Source: DASZOC01 sp035550975
Lineage (GTDB): Bacteria > Actinomycetota > CADDZG01 > WHSQ01
DNA length: 57,502 bases
Direction of reading: 5' to 3'
Assembly: GCA_035550975.1 (NCBI GenBank)
Contig: DASZOC010000082.1
Location: 1 to 57,502, forward strand
Shown: positions 42,868 through 52,086 of the stretch, one piece after another
How the letters are laid out: each line of letters opens with the position of its first letter
Numbering within the stretch: the stretch's first letter is position 1
Program-made: the position numbers and the translations under genes
Notes under the pieces: model-generated
Told to the model about the DNA's origin: nothing
The model's input: the letters and a program-made list of their open reading frames with translations, nothing else
Database searches by the model: none

Positions 42868-44436
42868 ATGCTCCACGCCGTGAACGACGCAAAACTGGAC
42901 GAAGTTCGCGGACGCGCACCCGTCTGGTCGCGTCTCGACACGGTCGCACTGATCCTGGTCGTCGTCGTCGCCGCCGTGGTTCGCCTGACCGGCCTCGCAC
43001 ATCCCGACGAGCTCATCTTCGACGAGACCTACTACGCGAAGGACGCCTGCTGGTACGTCAACTCGTCGGAGGCACAGTGCGCCCGCGGCGCGGACGCTCC
43101 GGAGGTCCACCCCCCGCTCGGCAAGTGGCTGATCGGTGTCGGCATCCGCATCTTCGGGTTCGACTGCCCCGACCCCGACAACGACATCTACTGCAAGGGA
43201 ACCAGCACGTCTTTCGCATGGCGGATCGTTCCTGCGATCGCGGGGATCGCGACGGTCGCAGTCATGTACCTGCTGGCCAGACGCCTGTTCAGATCGACGC
43301 TTGCTGCAAGTCTCGCTGCCGGGCTGCTGGCCTTCGACTTCCTCCATCTCGTGCAGTCGCGTACCTCGATGCTCGACATCTTCATCCCTTTGTTCGGCCT
43401 CGCCGGGTTCTACTTCCTGGTACTAGATCGCGACCAGATGCGCGCCGACGACGCGTCGGTCTGGGATCGCCCGTGGAGGCTAGCGGCGGGTGCCGCCTTC
43501 GGCGCCGCGGTGGCGACGAAATGGTCCGGCGGGCTGCTGATGTTGGGCGGCTTGATCCTCGTCGTGGCGTGGTCGCTGGCGGCACGCTCCGAGCTGCCGT
43601 GGCGTCAACGGATCGCGGCGGTGTTCCGCTCGGAGGCCGCGACGATCTTCGTCTTCTTGCTCGTCGTCCCCTTCCTGCTGTATTCACTCACCTACATCGG
43701 ACGCTTCTCCGGCACGCACGTAGCCGGCGCGCCGTGGAAACAGGGTCATGTGGTCCGGACGATGTGGGACCACCACCACTACATGTGGGACTTCCACAGC
43801 AACCTCGAGAGCACGCACTCGTATCAATCGCCGGGCGCGTCGTGGATCGCGCTGAAGCGGCCGGTCTCCTATTACTTCTGCTCGGGCGAGACGTGTCGCC
43901 CGTCGAACAACGGCGAGTACGAAGAGATCATGGCGACGGGCAACCCGTTCGTGTGGTGGATGTCGGTACCGGCTCTGGTCTTCGTCGCGTACCGCTGGAT
44001 CCGCAGACGCAACTTCATGGGGGCCGAAGGGCTGGTCCTGACCGGCTTCCTCGTCACCTACGTCCCCTGGTTGGTGGTCGATCGGCCGGCGCTGTTCCTG
44101 TTCTATCTGCTGCCGACGGTGCCATTCATGTGCCTGGCGCTGGCTTACGTCGCGACCAAGATCGGGCAGTCGTGGGAGGCGAAGAGCGCGATCGCGCTGT
44201 TCTGCCTGGGGACCCTCGGCGTCTTCGCGTTCTATCGACCGGTGCTCGTCGGTAAGCCGTTGCCGCAGCCGCAGTGGGATTCGAGGATCTGGGTCTTCGA
44301 CAACTGCGACAAGCCCACCGGAGGTCCCGTCACCGCGACGGTGACGGAGACGATCGAGGGGCAGGTCACGACGAGGGTGACCGAGACGACGTCGGATACC
44401 TCGGGGATGCCACCGGAAGGGTGGTGCTGGATCTAG
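42868..44436 (+). CDS. Dolichyl-phosphate-mannose--protein mannosyltransferase (GT39)
   Basis: 522 residues. Polytopic membrane enzyme that O-mannosylates secreted proteins from polyprenyl-phosphomannose. The first external loop carries DELIFDETYYAKDA with the acidic catalytic pair, followed by HPPLGKWLIGVG and QSRTSMLDIFIPLFG. About ten or more helices. ATG 42868 is preferred; GTG 42880 is possible, and the frame extends upstream only as shadow of rsmI. Substrates could include the secreted proteins downstream (inference). Confidence 0.9.
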   Translation: MLHAVNDAKLDEVRGRAPVWSRLDTVALILVVVVAAVVRLTGLAHPDELIFDETYYAKDACWYVNSSEAQCARGADAPEVHPPLGKWLIGVGIRIFGFDCPDPDNDIYCKGTSTSFAWRIVPAIAGIATVAVMYLLARRLFRSTLAASLAAGLLAFDFLHLVQSRTSMLDIFIPLFGLAGFYFLVLDRDQMRADDASVWDRPWRLAAGAAFGAAVATKWSGGLLMLGGLILVVAWSLAARSELPWRQRIAAVFRSEAATIFVFLLVVPFLLYSLTYIGRFSGTHVAGAPWKQGHVVRTMWDHHHYMWDFHSNLESTHSYQSPGASWIALKRPVSYYFCSGETCRPSNNGEYEEIMATGNPFVWWMSVPALVFVAYRWIRRRNFMGAEGLVLTGFLVTYVPWLVVDRPALFLFYLLPTVPFMCLALAYVATKIGQSWEAKSAIALFCLGTLGVFAFYRPVLVGKPLPQPQWDSRIWVFDNCDKPTGGPVTATVTETIEGQVTTRVTETTSDTSGMPPEGWCWI

Positions 44437-44462
44437 GTCGCGACGAGACGGGGTCGCGCTAG
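44433..44462. terminator. Hairpin holding both stop codons of convergent genes
   Basis: CTAG-GT-CGCGAC (44433-44444) pairs with GTCGCG-CTAG (44453-44462) with a 2-nt bulge and an 8-nt loop. The left CTAG contains the mannosyltransferase stop and the right CTAG the stop of the FKBP gene. No T-tract. Confidence 0.4.
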
Positions 44463-44938
44463 GGGGCCGCGGGGTCGACCTCGAGCAGCTCGATCTCGAA
44501 GACGAGCGTCGCATCCGGGGGGACCGGGCCGTAGCCCGCCTCACCGTAGCCGAGCTCTGGTGCGATCGTCAGCTCTCGGGTGCCGCCGACGCGCATCCCC
44601 GGTACGCCTTGCTCCCACCCCTGGATCACGAGGCCGTTGCCGAGGATGAACGTGAAGGGCTCACCGCCTACCGACGAGTCGAACTCCGTCCCGTCTTGGA
44701 GCTTTCCGGTGTAGTGAACCGTGACCGTGTCGCCCGTAGCGGCCTCTTCGCCGTCGCCACACTCGAGCTCGACGTAGGTGAGCCCCTCGGTGACCTCTTG
44801 GTCGGTACCCGTCTGGCAACCATCCACCGCATCCGCGTCGGCACCGGTAGCCTCTCCGGCGTCGTCATCGCCGCACGCGGCGAACGACAAAGTCGCGAAG
44901 ATCACGACCGCGACGACCGACCAGCGCTTCTTCGGCAT
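44459..44938 (-). CDS. FKBP-type peptidyl-prolyl isomerase lipoprotein
   Basis: 159 residues. Lipoprotein signal with lipobox SFAAC (Cys22), an acidic linker, then an FKBP domain (about 60-155; GDTVTVHYTGKLQDGTEFDSS, VIQGWEQGVPGMRVGG, PPDATLVFEIELLEV). Folding catalyst outside the membrane. TAGTCT lies 6 nt before the ATG (leaderless), back-to-back with the S9 peptidase promoter. Confidence 0.93.
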   Translation of the reverse strand: MPKKRWSVVAVVIFATLSFAACGDDDAGEATGADADAVDGCQTGTDQEVTEGLTYVELECGDGEEAATGDTVTVHYTGKLQDGTEFDSSVGGEPFTFILGNGLVIQGWEQGVPGMRVGGTRELTIAPELGYGEAGYGPVPPDATLVFEIELLEVDPAAP

Positions 44939-44944
44939 CGCCTC

Positions 44945-44954
44945 AGACTACGAT
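44945..44954. promoter_or_regulatory. Overlapping divergent -10 elements for FKBP and S9 peptidase
   Basis: AGACTACGAT contains TAGTCT on the minus strand (6 nt before the FKBP ATG) and TACGAT on the plus strand (7 nt before ATG 44962). They share the central TA. An earlier in-frame ATG for the peptidase (44953) is inside the -10, so 44962 is preferred. Confidence 0.55.
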
Positions 44955-44961
44955 GCGCCCC

Positions 44962-46887
44962 ATGCGACCACGCGACGTGTACGCGTTGACAGGAGTCAGT
45001 GATCCGAGGCTCTCGCCGGACGCGAGCGAGATTGCCTATGTCGTATGGCGGGTCGACCAAGAGGGCAATGACTACCCCAGCTCGATCTGGGTGACCGACG
45101 GCCGGGGCGACCACAGGCGCGTCACCGACGAGACCAAGAGTGACAGATCGCCCCGTTGGTCTCCCGACGGAGCCCGGCTCGCGTTCACCTCCAACCGTGA
45201 CGAAGAAAAGAGCCAGCTCTACGTCGTGGGAGCGACCGAGGGCGATCCGCTCAGGTTGACCGAAGGCATCGAAGACATCGGTGCCGTCGCGTGGTCGCCC
45301 GACGGGACCCGCATCGTGTTCTCCGCACGCGAGCCCGACAGCGCGTATACCGAGGAGGACGAGAAGAAGCGTGAGCCGCGGCGATTCACGCGCCTGCAGT
45401 ACCGGCTCGACGACGTCGGTTGGATCGGCGACCGGCCGAGCCACATCTTCACCGTTGCTTCGGACGGATCGGGTGCGCCGCAGCCGGTGACGAAAGGCGA
45501 GTACCAGGACGGCCAGCCGGCGTGGGCTCCGGACGGTCGACAGATCGCGTTCAGCTCCGGTCGCCACGACGACTGGGACATCGATGCCGTCACGGATATC
45601 TACGTCGTCCACGTCGACGGAGGCGAGCCCACGCGCATCACCCTCGGCGACGGCAACTGTGAGGCGCCCGCGTGGTCGCCGGATGGTTCGCGCATCGCGT
45701 TCCGCTACACGCCGGGAATCCTGGACTACCCGCGCCACACCCAGATAGCCGTGGTCGACGTCGATTCGCGCACGATCACCGTCCTGACTGAATCGTTGGA
45801 TCGCACCTGTGCGCCGTATCCCGACATCCGCGAGCCGATCTGGGACGCCGACGACATCGTCTTCGCCGTGGAAGACCGGGGCAACACCCACCTCTACCGC
45901 GTGGCATCGGATGGGTCTGCGCCGCCGGTGCTGGTCATCGGAGGCGAGCTCAACCTGACGGGCTACGACGTCGTCGATGGCCGGGTCGTACACACGTCCA
46001 CCGACCTCGCGTCGCTGCCGGAGCTGTTCGAGGGGAACGACCGCCTGACGCACGTGTCGGCGGAGTTCGACGAGACGGCTCCGGTGTTGCGGGCCGAACG
46101 GTTCGACGTGACGTCACGCGACGGGAGCCACGTCGATGCATGGGTCGTCAGGCCGGACGGGTTCGAGGAGGGCGCGCGTTATCCCGTGCTCCTCAACATC
46201 CACGGCGGGCCTTTCACGCAGTATGGCAACCGGTTCTTCGACGAGTTCCAGGTGTTCGCCCGCGCGGGTTACGTCGTCATGTTCGCGAATCCGCGTGGCT
46301 CGTCCGGCTACTCCGAGGCCGAGGCCCGCGCGATCCGCGGCCCCGTCGGCGGCGGGCCCGGCTGGGGATCGGTGGACTACGAGGACCTGATGGCGGTCGT
46401 CGACACCGCGCTCGAGCAGTTCGACTTCTGCGACCCCGAGCGTCTGGGCGTGCTCGGCGGCTCTTACGGCGGATACATGACAAGCTGGATCACCGGTCAC
46501 ACCGATCGCTTCAAAGCCGCGTGCTCCGAACGTGCGGTCAACAACTGGCACTCCATGCACGGGTCCAGCGACCTCGGATGGGTCTTCAAAGGATATTTCG
46601 GCGCCTTCGCGTACGAGGCTACCGACGTCTACCTGAAGCACTCGCCGATCACCTATTCGCGCGACATCACGACGCCGATGCTGATCCTGCACTCGGAGTC
46701 GGACCTGAGATGCCCCATCGAGCAGGCCGAACAGCTATTCACGAACCTCCGCTTGATGAAGCGCGACGTGGAGTTCGTCCGGTTCCCCGGCGAGGGGCAC
46801 GAGCTCAGCCGCTCAGGCAGCCCGCGCCATCGCGTTCAGCGCTTCGACATCATCCTCGACTGGTTCGATCGCAAGCTCAAGGCGTAA
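44962..46887 (+). CDS. S9 family prolyl oligopeptidase-like serine peptidase
   Basis: 641 residues. An N-terminal TolB/PD40-type beta-propeller (about 10-370; repeated WSPDG) gates a C-terminal alpha/beta hydrolase with Ser501 (GGSYGGYMTSW), Asp581 (SESDLRCP) and His613 (GEGHEL). Probably an acylaminoacyl- or dipeptidyl-type peptidase. No signal peptide, hence cytoplasmic. Overlaps the convergent DUF4349 gene by 11 nt. Confidence 0.92.
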   Translation: MRPRDVYALTGVSDPRLSPDASEIAYVVWRVDQEGNDYPSSIWVTDGRGDHRRVTDETKSDRSPRWSPDGARLAFTSNRDEEKSQLYVVGATEGDPLRLTEGIEDIGAVAWSPDGTRIVFSAREPDSAYTEEDEKKREPRRFTRLQYRLDDVGWIGDRPSHIFTVASDGSGAPQPVTKGEYQDGQPAWAPDGRQIAFSSGRHDDWDIDAVTDIYVVHVDGGEPTRITLGDGNCEAPAWSPDGSRIAFRYTPGILDYPRHTQIAVVDVDSRTITVLTESLDRTCAPYPDIREPIWDADDIVFAVEDRGNTHLYRVASDGSAPPVLVIGGELNLTGYDVVDGRVVHTSTDLASLPELFEGNDRLTHVSAEFDETAPVLRAERFDVTSRDGSHVDAWVVRPDGFEEGARYPVLLNIHGGPFTQYGNRFFDEFQVFARAGYVVMFANPRGSSGYSEAEARAIRGPVGGGPGWGSVDYEDLMAVVDTALEQFDFCDPERLGVLGGSYGGYMTSWITGHTDRFKAACSERAVNNWHSMHGSSDLGWVFKGYFGAFAYEATDVYLKHSPITYSRDITTPMLILHSESDLRCPIEQAEQLFTNLRLMKRDVEFVRFPGEGHELSRSGSPRHRVQRFDIILDWFDRKLKA

Positions 46888-47821
46888 AGCGCGGCCGTAC
46901 CACCCTCACGACGAGGTAACCAGCGAGCAGGATCAATGCCAGCGGGACGATCACGCCCGTACTGACAATGATCGCCGCAACGACGCCCAGCGCGAGGTCT
47001 ATCGCGCGATTCCAGGCCGCGTGCAGCATGCCCACCTTCGGCGGATCGCTAGCTGCCGCGCCCTTCTCGAAGAACGACAGGCTGATCGTGCTCATGTCGG
47101 CTTGGTCCTTCAGGTAACGAAGGCGTCCCGTCAGTCGCTCGATCTCCAGCTGGATACCTTGCAGCTCACGCTGGACCTTGATCGTGTCCGAGACACTCTG
47201 CGCGCGCTCCATGAGCCGGAGCATCACCGTCTCCTGCGCCTCGAGGTTACGAATGCGCGCGTCGAGGTCCACGAACTCCTGGCCGACGTCGCGACCCGTC
47301 ACGACTTCGCTCGTGACTCTGCCGAGACCCTCGAGCTCGGTCATCGCACGCTCGAAGTGCTCGGCCGGGACGCGTACGACGACGTTCGCGGAACCTCGCC
47401 GCGCGTCCTCCATCGTCGTCGACAGAACGAAACCGCCGTAGCGACCCGCCGCGGCGATCCCGTCGCGGACCGCTTCGTCCAGTGAGTCCGCCGGGACCTC
47501 GATCGAGACCTCCGCCGTCTTGATGACGTTGGCGCGGACCTCCGGCACCTGCGCGATCGCATCCATGACCGCGCCGTCGTCGGACCCGCCGAAGCCGCCA
47601 CCGCTGCTGCTGCTGCCGCCTCCGCCGGTCGACTCTCCCGTAGCCGAGTCCGCTCCTTGAGGGGCAGGCTCCGCCGCGGTGACTTCACGCGCGGCTCGAC
47701 CTGAGTCGTCGCTGTCACCGACCGCATCCGCGGTCCCGCTGTCGCTCGAGCACCCGCCCAAAACCGCTGTCGCGACGACCGCTAGCAGCATCCACGCTGC
47801 CATGTTCCTGCTGCGCTGCAT
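46877..47821 (-). CDS. DUF4349 lipoprotein
   Basis: 314 residues. Lipobox LGGC (Cys24), a Gly/Ser-rich low-complexity linker (about 65-85), the DUF4349 domain (VIKTAEVSIEVPADSLDEAV; AEHFERAMTELEGLG), a long coiled coil (about 190-240) and a C-terminal transmembrane helix (about 275-305). Function unknown; an envelope-spanning or envelope-sensing protein. GGGGGAG precedes the ATG. Confidence 0.85.
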   Translation of the reverse strand: MQRSRNMAAWMLLAVVATAVLGGCSSDSGTADAVGDSDDSGRAAREVTAAEPAPQGADSATGESTGGGGSSSSGGGFGGSDDGAVMDAIAQVPEVRANVIKTAEVSIEVPADSLDEAVRDGIAAAGRYGGFVLSTTMEDARRGSANVVVRVPAEHFERAMTELEGLGRVTSEVVTGRDVGQEFVDLDARIRNLEAQETVMLRLMERAQSVSDTIKVQRELQGIQLEIERLTGRLRYLKDQADMSTISLSFFEKGAAASDPPKVGMLHAAWNRAIDLALGVVAAIIVSTGVIVPLALILLAGYLVVRVVRPRFTP

Positions 47822-47898
47822 GGCTCCCCCTTCGCTCCGGTTGCGTCTTGGACGGAGCAGGCGGTCGAGATGTTCCGGCCGAGGGGTGTTCCGTTGCT

Positions 47899-49110
47899 TT
47901 AGTCGGTGACGCCGGCGACCTCGAAGGCGCTAAAGCCGAGCAGGGCGTCGTTCGTGTAGATCCGCCCGTCGTAATAGTGAGCCGACCACATGTCGCCGCC
48001 ATCCGGCTGGTAGAAGGCGATCTCCTCGGGGTTGGACGGGTCCTTGACGCTGATGACGTTGAAGCCGCCCGTGTACCAGGGAACGACCAGCGTGTCGTTG
48101 TCGATCCAGCTGAAATCGTGCGACGTGCACGTTCCGCCACCGAACCAGAACGAGCCGAACGGGCTCCCCGTGTTGCCGCGCGGCGGGGAGAAGTACGACA
48201 GCAACTTGGGGCTCTTGATATCCGAGATGTCGTAGAACCACACGGCGCCCGTCGGCGTCTCCTGCTCGACGCAGTCGTTCGCCGTGATGTTCTCGTCGTT
48301 GATCGCCAGGATCTTGCCGTCGGGGCTCGCGACCGCGTAGTGCGAGAACTGGATCAGCGGGTTGTAGATCGTCGAGACGACCTGCGGCGCGAGGGGATCG
48401 GAAACGTCCCAGATCTGCGTCCCTCCGAAGCCCGCGCAGATCCCGAACTTGCCGCGCTTGTCGAAGTGGAACGAGAAGTCGTGGCATCCGCTCGGCGCCC
48501 CAGGCGGCCTGAACGACCCTACGATCTTCGGCTTGGCCGGGTTGGACACGTCGATCATGTGGGTGAGCAGGAGGCCGTTGCTCGGAAGTCCACCCGCGTT
48601 CGTGTAGACGAGTGGCTTTCGCGGGTACGGCGTGATGGAGTGCACCATGCCTGCCGAGCGGGCCACTCCCGCGACCATCATCGGCATGTTGATCGATCCG
48701 AGCATCTTCGGCCTCTTCGCGTTGCTCACGTCGAGGAGGTACACCCCGTCGTGATCTTCGTTCTCGTCGGGGGGGTTGCACTTGGACGCGTGATGCCCCA
48801 CGGCAACCAAGCCCGGCTTGACCGGTTGGGCGTCGACGTCGTCGCCGGGGCACTTGAAGAAGCCCACCTGCCGCGGCGTGCCACGGAGGTCCATGATCCG
48901 TACGCCGCCGACCTTCGGCTTCTCACCGCGCCCATCCCAGTTGCCTGCGTAGGCATAATTGCCGTCGAAGGAAAGGTGGCTGCCGCCCCAGTAGGGGACG
49001 TCGGCTACGGGCTTGACGTTCTTGCTCTTGATCGCGCCCGCAGTGGCGGGGTGGACGAGCGCCGCCACGAGCAACGCTGCGATGATTCCGGCTAGCCTCA
49101 GGAACTTCAC
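47899..49110 (-). CDS. Secreted LVIVD-repeat beta-propeller protein (paralogue 1)
   Basis: 403 residues from GTG 49110 (GGGAGG 5 nt upstream; signal peptide VKFLRLAGIIAALL...ATAGA follows). LVIVD-type repeats recur: VRIMDLRGTPRQVGFF, VYLLDVSNAKRPKMLG, THMIDVSNPAKPKIVG, TQIWDVSDPLAPQVVS, VWFYDISDIKSPKLLS, FNVISVKDPSNPEEIA. Probably a secreted or surface beta-propeller for binding; no enzyme motif seen. A paralogue lies at 54.2-55.3 kb, sharing TQIWDVSDPLAP and the DMWSAHYY/EVWSSYFY ending. Confidence 0.85.
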   Translation of the reverse strand: MKFLRLAGIIAALLVAALVHPATAGAIKSKNVKPVADVPYWGGSHLSFDGNYAYAGNWDGRGEKPKVGGVRIMDLRGTPRQVGFFKCPGDDVDAQPVKPGLVAVGHHASKCNPPDENEDHDGVYLLDVSNAKRPKMLGSINMPMMVAGVARSAGMVHSITPYPRKPLVYTNAGGLPSNGLLLTHMIDVSNPAKPKIVGSFRPPGAPSGCHDFSFHFDKRGKFGICAGFGGTQIWDVSDPLAPQVVSTIYNPLIQFSHYAVASPDGKILAINDENITANDCVEQETPTGAVWFYDISDIKSPKLLSYFSPPRGNTGSPFGSFWFGGGTCTSHDFSWIDNDTLVVPWYTGGFNVISVKDPSNPEEIAFYQPDGGDMWSAHYYDGRIYTNDALLGFSAFEVAGVTD

Positions 49111-49288
49111 GATCGCCTCCCATTTAGCTGGTTCTGGCATGTCCTGGGAGTTTTCTGCACGGGGCCTCGGCGCTCCTGCTAGGTCACGTGTTCCGTGAGC
49201 CTGAACGACCGATATCTCGCGTTCTAGCCACAAAGAACGGCGTGACGAGAGGGCAGAGCCTCGTTACGTTACGTACTCCTCGTCGTGC

Positions 49289-51895
49289 CTAGGTTTGATC
49301 GTGCGCCGACGAGCCGGCGTAGTTGCGTTCGCCGTCGAACACCGCTTCGTAATCGAAGTGATCACCCCGGTAGCCCTGTGGTGCCGTGAAGGTCACGGTG
49401 CCGTTCTTGGTCGCCGCGCGGTGGATCTCCGTCCGGACACCGTCAGCATCCGTCGCATAGAAGACGAGCATCCGATCGAGCGGTCCGCCGTCGTCTTCTG
49501 CGAGCGTCGCGGTGATGGTGCGCTTCTTGCCTTTGCCTGTGACGTCCAGCGTCGTGACGGTTGCTTCGGGATCGATCACGAAAGTCGTGTGATCGGACGA
49601 AGGTTCGTAGCTGTCTTCCTGTCCGGCGTAGTGAACGGTGAGGTTGTACGTCCCCGCGTCATGCGAGAGCGTTCTGGTCTCGCTCGCGACCCCGTGGTCG
49701 CCCGTCGTCGCGCTCCACGTGACGCTGACCGGCTGGTCGTCCGCGTTGGTGCCGCTGAGCTCGAAGGCCAACTCTGCCCCACTGATAGGGGTGCCGTCTT
49801 CGTCGAGGAGCTGAGCTGCGATGGTGGCGTCGTCCCCATATTGACCAGCGCTCCCTGAGGTGAACGCGACCGTCGTGCCGGCCGGTTCCGGCGCATCGCA
49901 CGCGTCGCCGGCACCATCACCATCCGCGTCGGCTTGGTCGGCGTTCGTAACGTCGGGACAATTGTCCGAGCCGTCGGGTACGCCGTCGCCGTCGGCGTCA
50001 GGCTCGGTCGTGTCGCATGCGTCGCCGGTACCGTCACCATCCGAATCTTCCTGGCCTGGGTTCGCGACCTCGCGGCAGTTGTCGCTCACGTCGGGAACGC
50101 CATCGGCGTCTGAATCCATTTCGGCCTCACCGCACCCCGCACCCGAGGCGCCCGTGGGGATCAGGCAGAACGTCGTCGAAGAAGCCGACGTGCCGTAGAG
50201 CGCGCGGGTATATGCGGGTCCGGACGCAAGGACCGGCGTGATCTGGATCATCACGGTGGACTCGACTGCGAAGTCGAGGTCGGGGATCGTCGCCTGCACC
50301 GTGCCTTCGCCTCTGGGAAGCGCAACTTGCACCGAACCTGCCGACGGCCGATACGCGGCATTGCACTGCTGAGAGGTAACGTCTGGCCAAAGGCGGATCT
50401 CGGCCCTCCCGCCGGACCCGACGGCGGGGAACGTGACGTCCATGTCGCCGACTACGCGCCCCGCGGCCACCTCTCCGACGAACACGGGAAAAAGGCTGTT
50501 ACCCGCGCAGTTGGTATTCGGGCCTGCGGCGTAGTTCGGGATCATCATCGACTTCTCTTCCGATCCCGGATCGGCGTTCAGCTGTAGGTAACCTCCACCA
50601 GGCGTCTGATCGAGCTCTCCGACAGGATTGTCTCCGTCCATGTAAAGGGTGCGAGGGCCCGACTCGCAGGCATCGCCCGTCCCGTCACCGTCTGAATCCT
50701 TTTGATCCGGGTTCGCGACCTTGGGGCAGTTGTCGGTCGCATCGGGGACCCTGTCCTGATCGAGGTCGGGACCCGATTGCGGGGCTGGCTCGGGGGTCCA
50801 GTCGGTTCGCGGTCCGGGGACGGGCCCGACATCCGGCTGCGGGCAGTCCCGGGGGTCACCCGTACTCGACGCGTAGAGGTGGTCGTCGGGGTGTTGGACC
50901 TGGAACGGGTTGCGACCCTGGCCCACTTGGTCGTTCGCTAAGAGCCGGTCGCGCGGATCGACGGCGCCGCTCCCGTTCACGTCGAGGTACCTGCTCATCC
51001 GCAAGGCGACCCCTTCCACGTCCAGCGTGGAAACGCATTTGGTGAGACCGGGCGGATCGTTGCTATACGCCATGATGTCGTTGGTCGGAACGACACCCCA
51101 AGCGCCCTCCGCACCATCCCCGACGTGACCGATCGTGAGGCAGTGGCCGAACTCGTGCGAGACGAGGTCGAACAGCCCGAAGAAATCGATGGTGCTGGGA
51201 TCGGGATCGATGGCGCCGTTGATCGCGAAGCAGATGTTTCCACCCTTGCCGCCGCAGTCCTCGACGTAGGTTCCACTGCGCTCCTCGTGGTGGCTGCTGA
51301 AGCCCGGGAGCTTCTCCCAGTAGTCGAAGTCGAAGGGGTTGGCGACGTTGTGGCAGGGGACCAGGTTCTCGTTGGTAAAGACGAAGTCGACGGGGTCGAT
51401 CCCAATGCCGATCCCACCGACGGGATTCGAGGCGATGACCACGATCTCTGGATCGACGATGGGGTAGGTGGTGAACTCTCCGCCCTGCCCGCCGACAGGA
51501 TCGAAGTAGTCCACGGAGACGTGGAAGTCCATCCCTTGCTCGAGCCAATCGAGACCCATCTCCTGCGACAGGTAGTCGATGCCGCCTTCCCACATCTCCA
51601 CGGACTGACGCATGATCCGCATGTCGCGCTCGGCCGTGGGCGACACCGGCACCATGATCAGAACGTCGACCTTCGGAGAGTCCAAGCCGTTCAGGTCTGT
51701 ACGCATGTGATGGCAGATGTTGTTCGGGTTGGTCCGGGACATGTCTCTGATGCATCCCGGCGGGAAGTTGTCCGCGCCGAAGTAAGGGCCTGAATAAGAG
51801 TCTGCCGGGCTCGCTTCAGCAGGGCTCTCGCCTATGGCGATAGGCGCGAAGAAAACGAAGACCGCGATCAAGGAGGCCATGAGCCGCTTCTGCAT
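49289..51895 (-). CDS. Secreted metzincin-like metalloprotease with TSP3 repeats and Ig-like C-terminus
   Basis: 868 residues from ATG 51895 (AAGGGA ribosome site; signal peptide about 1-28 follows). The zinc site is HEFGHCLTIGH (His247, Glu248, His251, His257) with a Met-turn DIMAYS (Met275). The metzincin consensus Gly at the eighth position of the motif is Thr254. A dockerin-like or Ca loop (YLDVNGSGAVDPRD) and TSP3-like repeats (DLDQDRVPDATDNC; DSDADGVPDVSDNC; DADGDGVPDGSDNC) follow, then two Ig-like domains homologous to the C-terminus of the tandem subtilase. Likely an extracellular protease; substrate unknown. Confidence 0.85.
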   Translation of the reverse strand: MQKRLMASLIAVFVFFAPIAIGESPAEASPADSYSGPYFGADNFPPGCIRDMSRTNPNNICHHMRTDLNGLDSPKVDVLIMVPVSPTAERDMRIMRQSVEMWEGGIDYLSQEMGLDWLEQGMDFHVSVDYFDPVGGQGGEFTTYPIVDPEIVVIASNPVGGIGIGIDPVDFVFTNENLVPCHNVANPFDFDYWEKLPGFSSHHEERSGTYVEDCGGKGGNICFAINGAIDPDPSTIDFFGLFDLVSHEFGHCLTIGHVGDGAEGAWGVVPTNDIMAYSNDPPGLTKCVSTLDVEGVALRMSRYLDVNGSGAVDPRDRLLANDQVGQGRNPFQVQHPDDHLYASSTGDPRDCPQPDVGPVPGPRTDWTPEPAPQSGPDLDQDRVPDATDNCPKVANPDQKDSDGDGTGDACESGPRTLYMDGDNPVGELDQTPGGGYLQLNADPGSEEKSMMIPNYAAGPNTNCAGNSLFPVFVGEVAAGRVVGDMDVTFPAVGSGGRAEIRLWPDVTSQQCNAAYRPSAGSVQVALPRGEGTVQATIPDLDFAVESTVMIQITPVLASGPAYTRALYGTSASSTTFCLIPTGASGAGCGEAEMDSDADGVPDVSDNCREVANPGQEDSDGDGTGDACDTTEPDADGDGVPDGSDNCPDVTNADQADADGDGAGDACDAPEPAGTTVAFTSGSAGQYGDDATIAAQLLDEDGTPISGAELAFELSGTNADDQPVSVTWSATTGDHGVASETRTLSHDAGTYNLTVHYAGQEDSYEPSSDHTTFVIDPEATVTTLDVTGKGKKRTITATLAEDDGGPLDRMLVFYATDADGVRTEIHRAATKNGTVTFTAPQGYRGDHFDYEAVFDGERNYAGSSAHDQT

Positions 51896-52086
51896 CTGGT
51901 TCCCTTCTTGCCGCCAGGCGCAAAATCCCGGGGTTGATGGTGAGGGGACAAGTTCGCCCACCCCTCCGGAAGTCCTGCAATCGTCAAGAAGCGCCTCTCC
52001 GCAGTCGGGCAGAAGAGCGGTGAGCCAGAGGGAGTTCAAGCCGCCGGAGCAGCGGCGGAGCCGGCCGGCGGTTCAACCTGCCAAGA

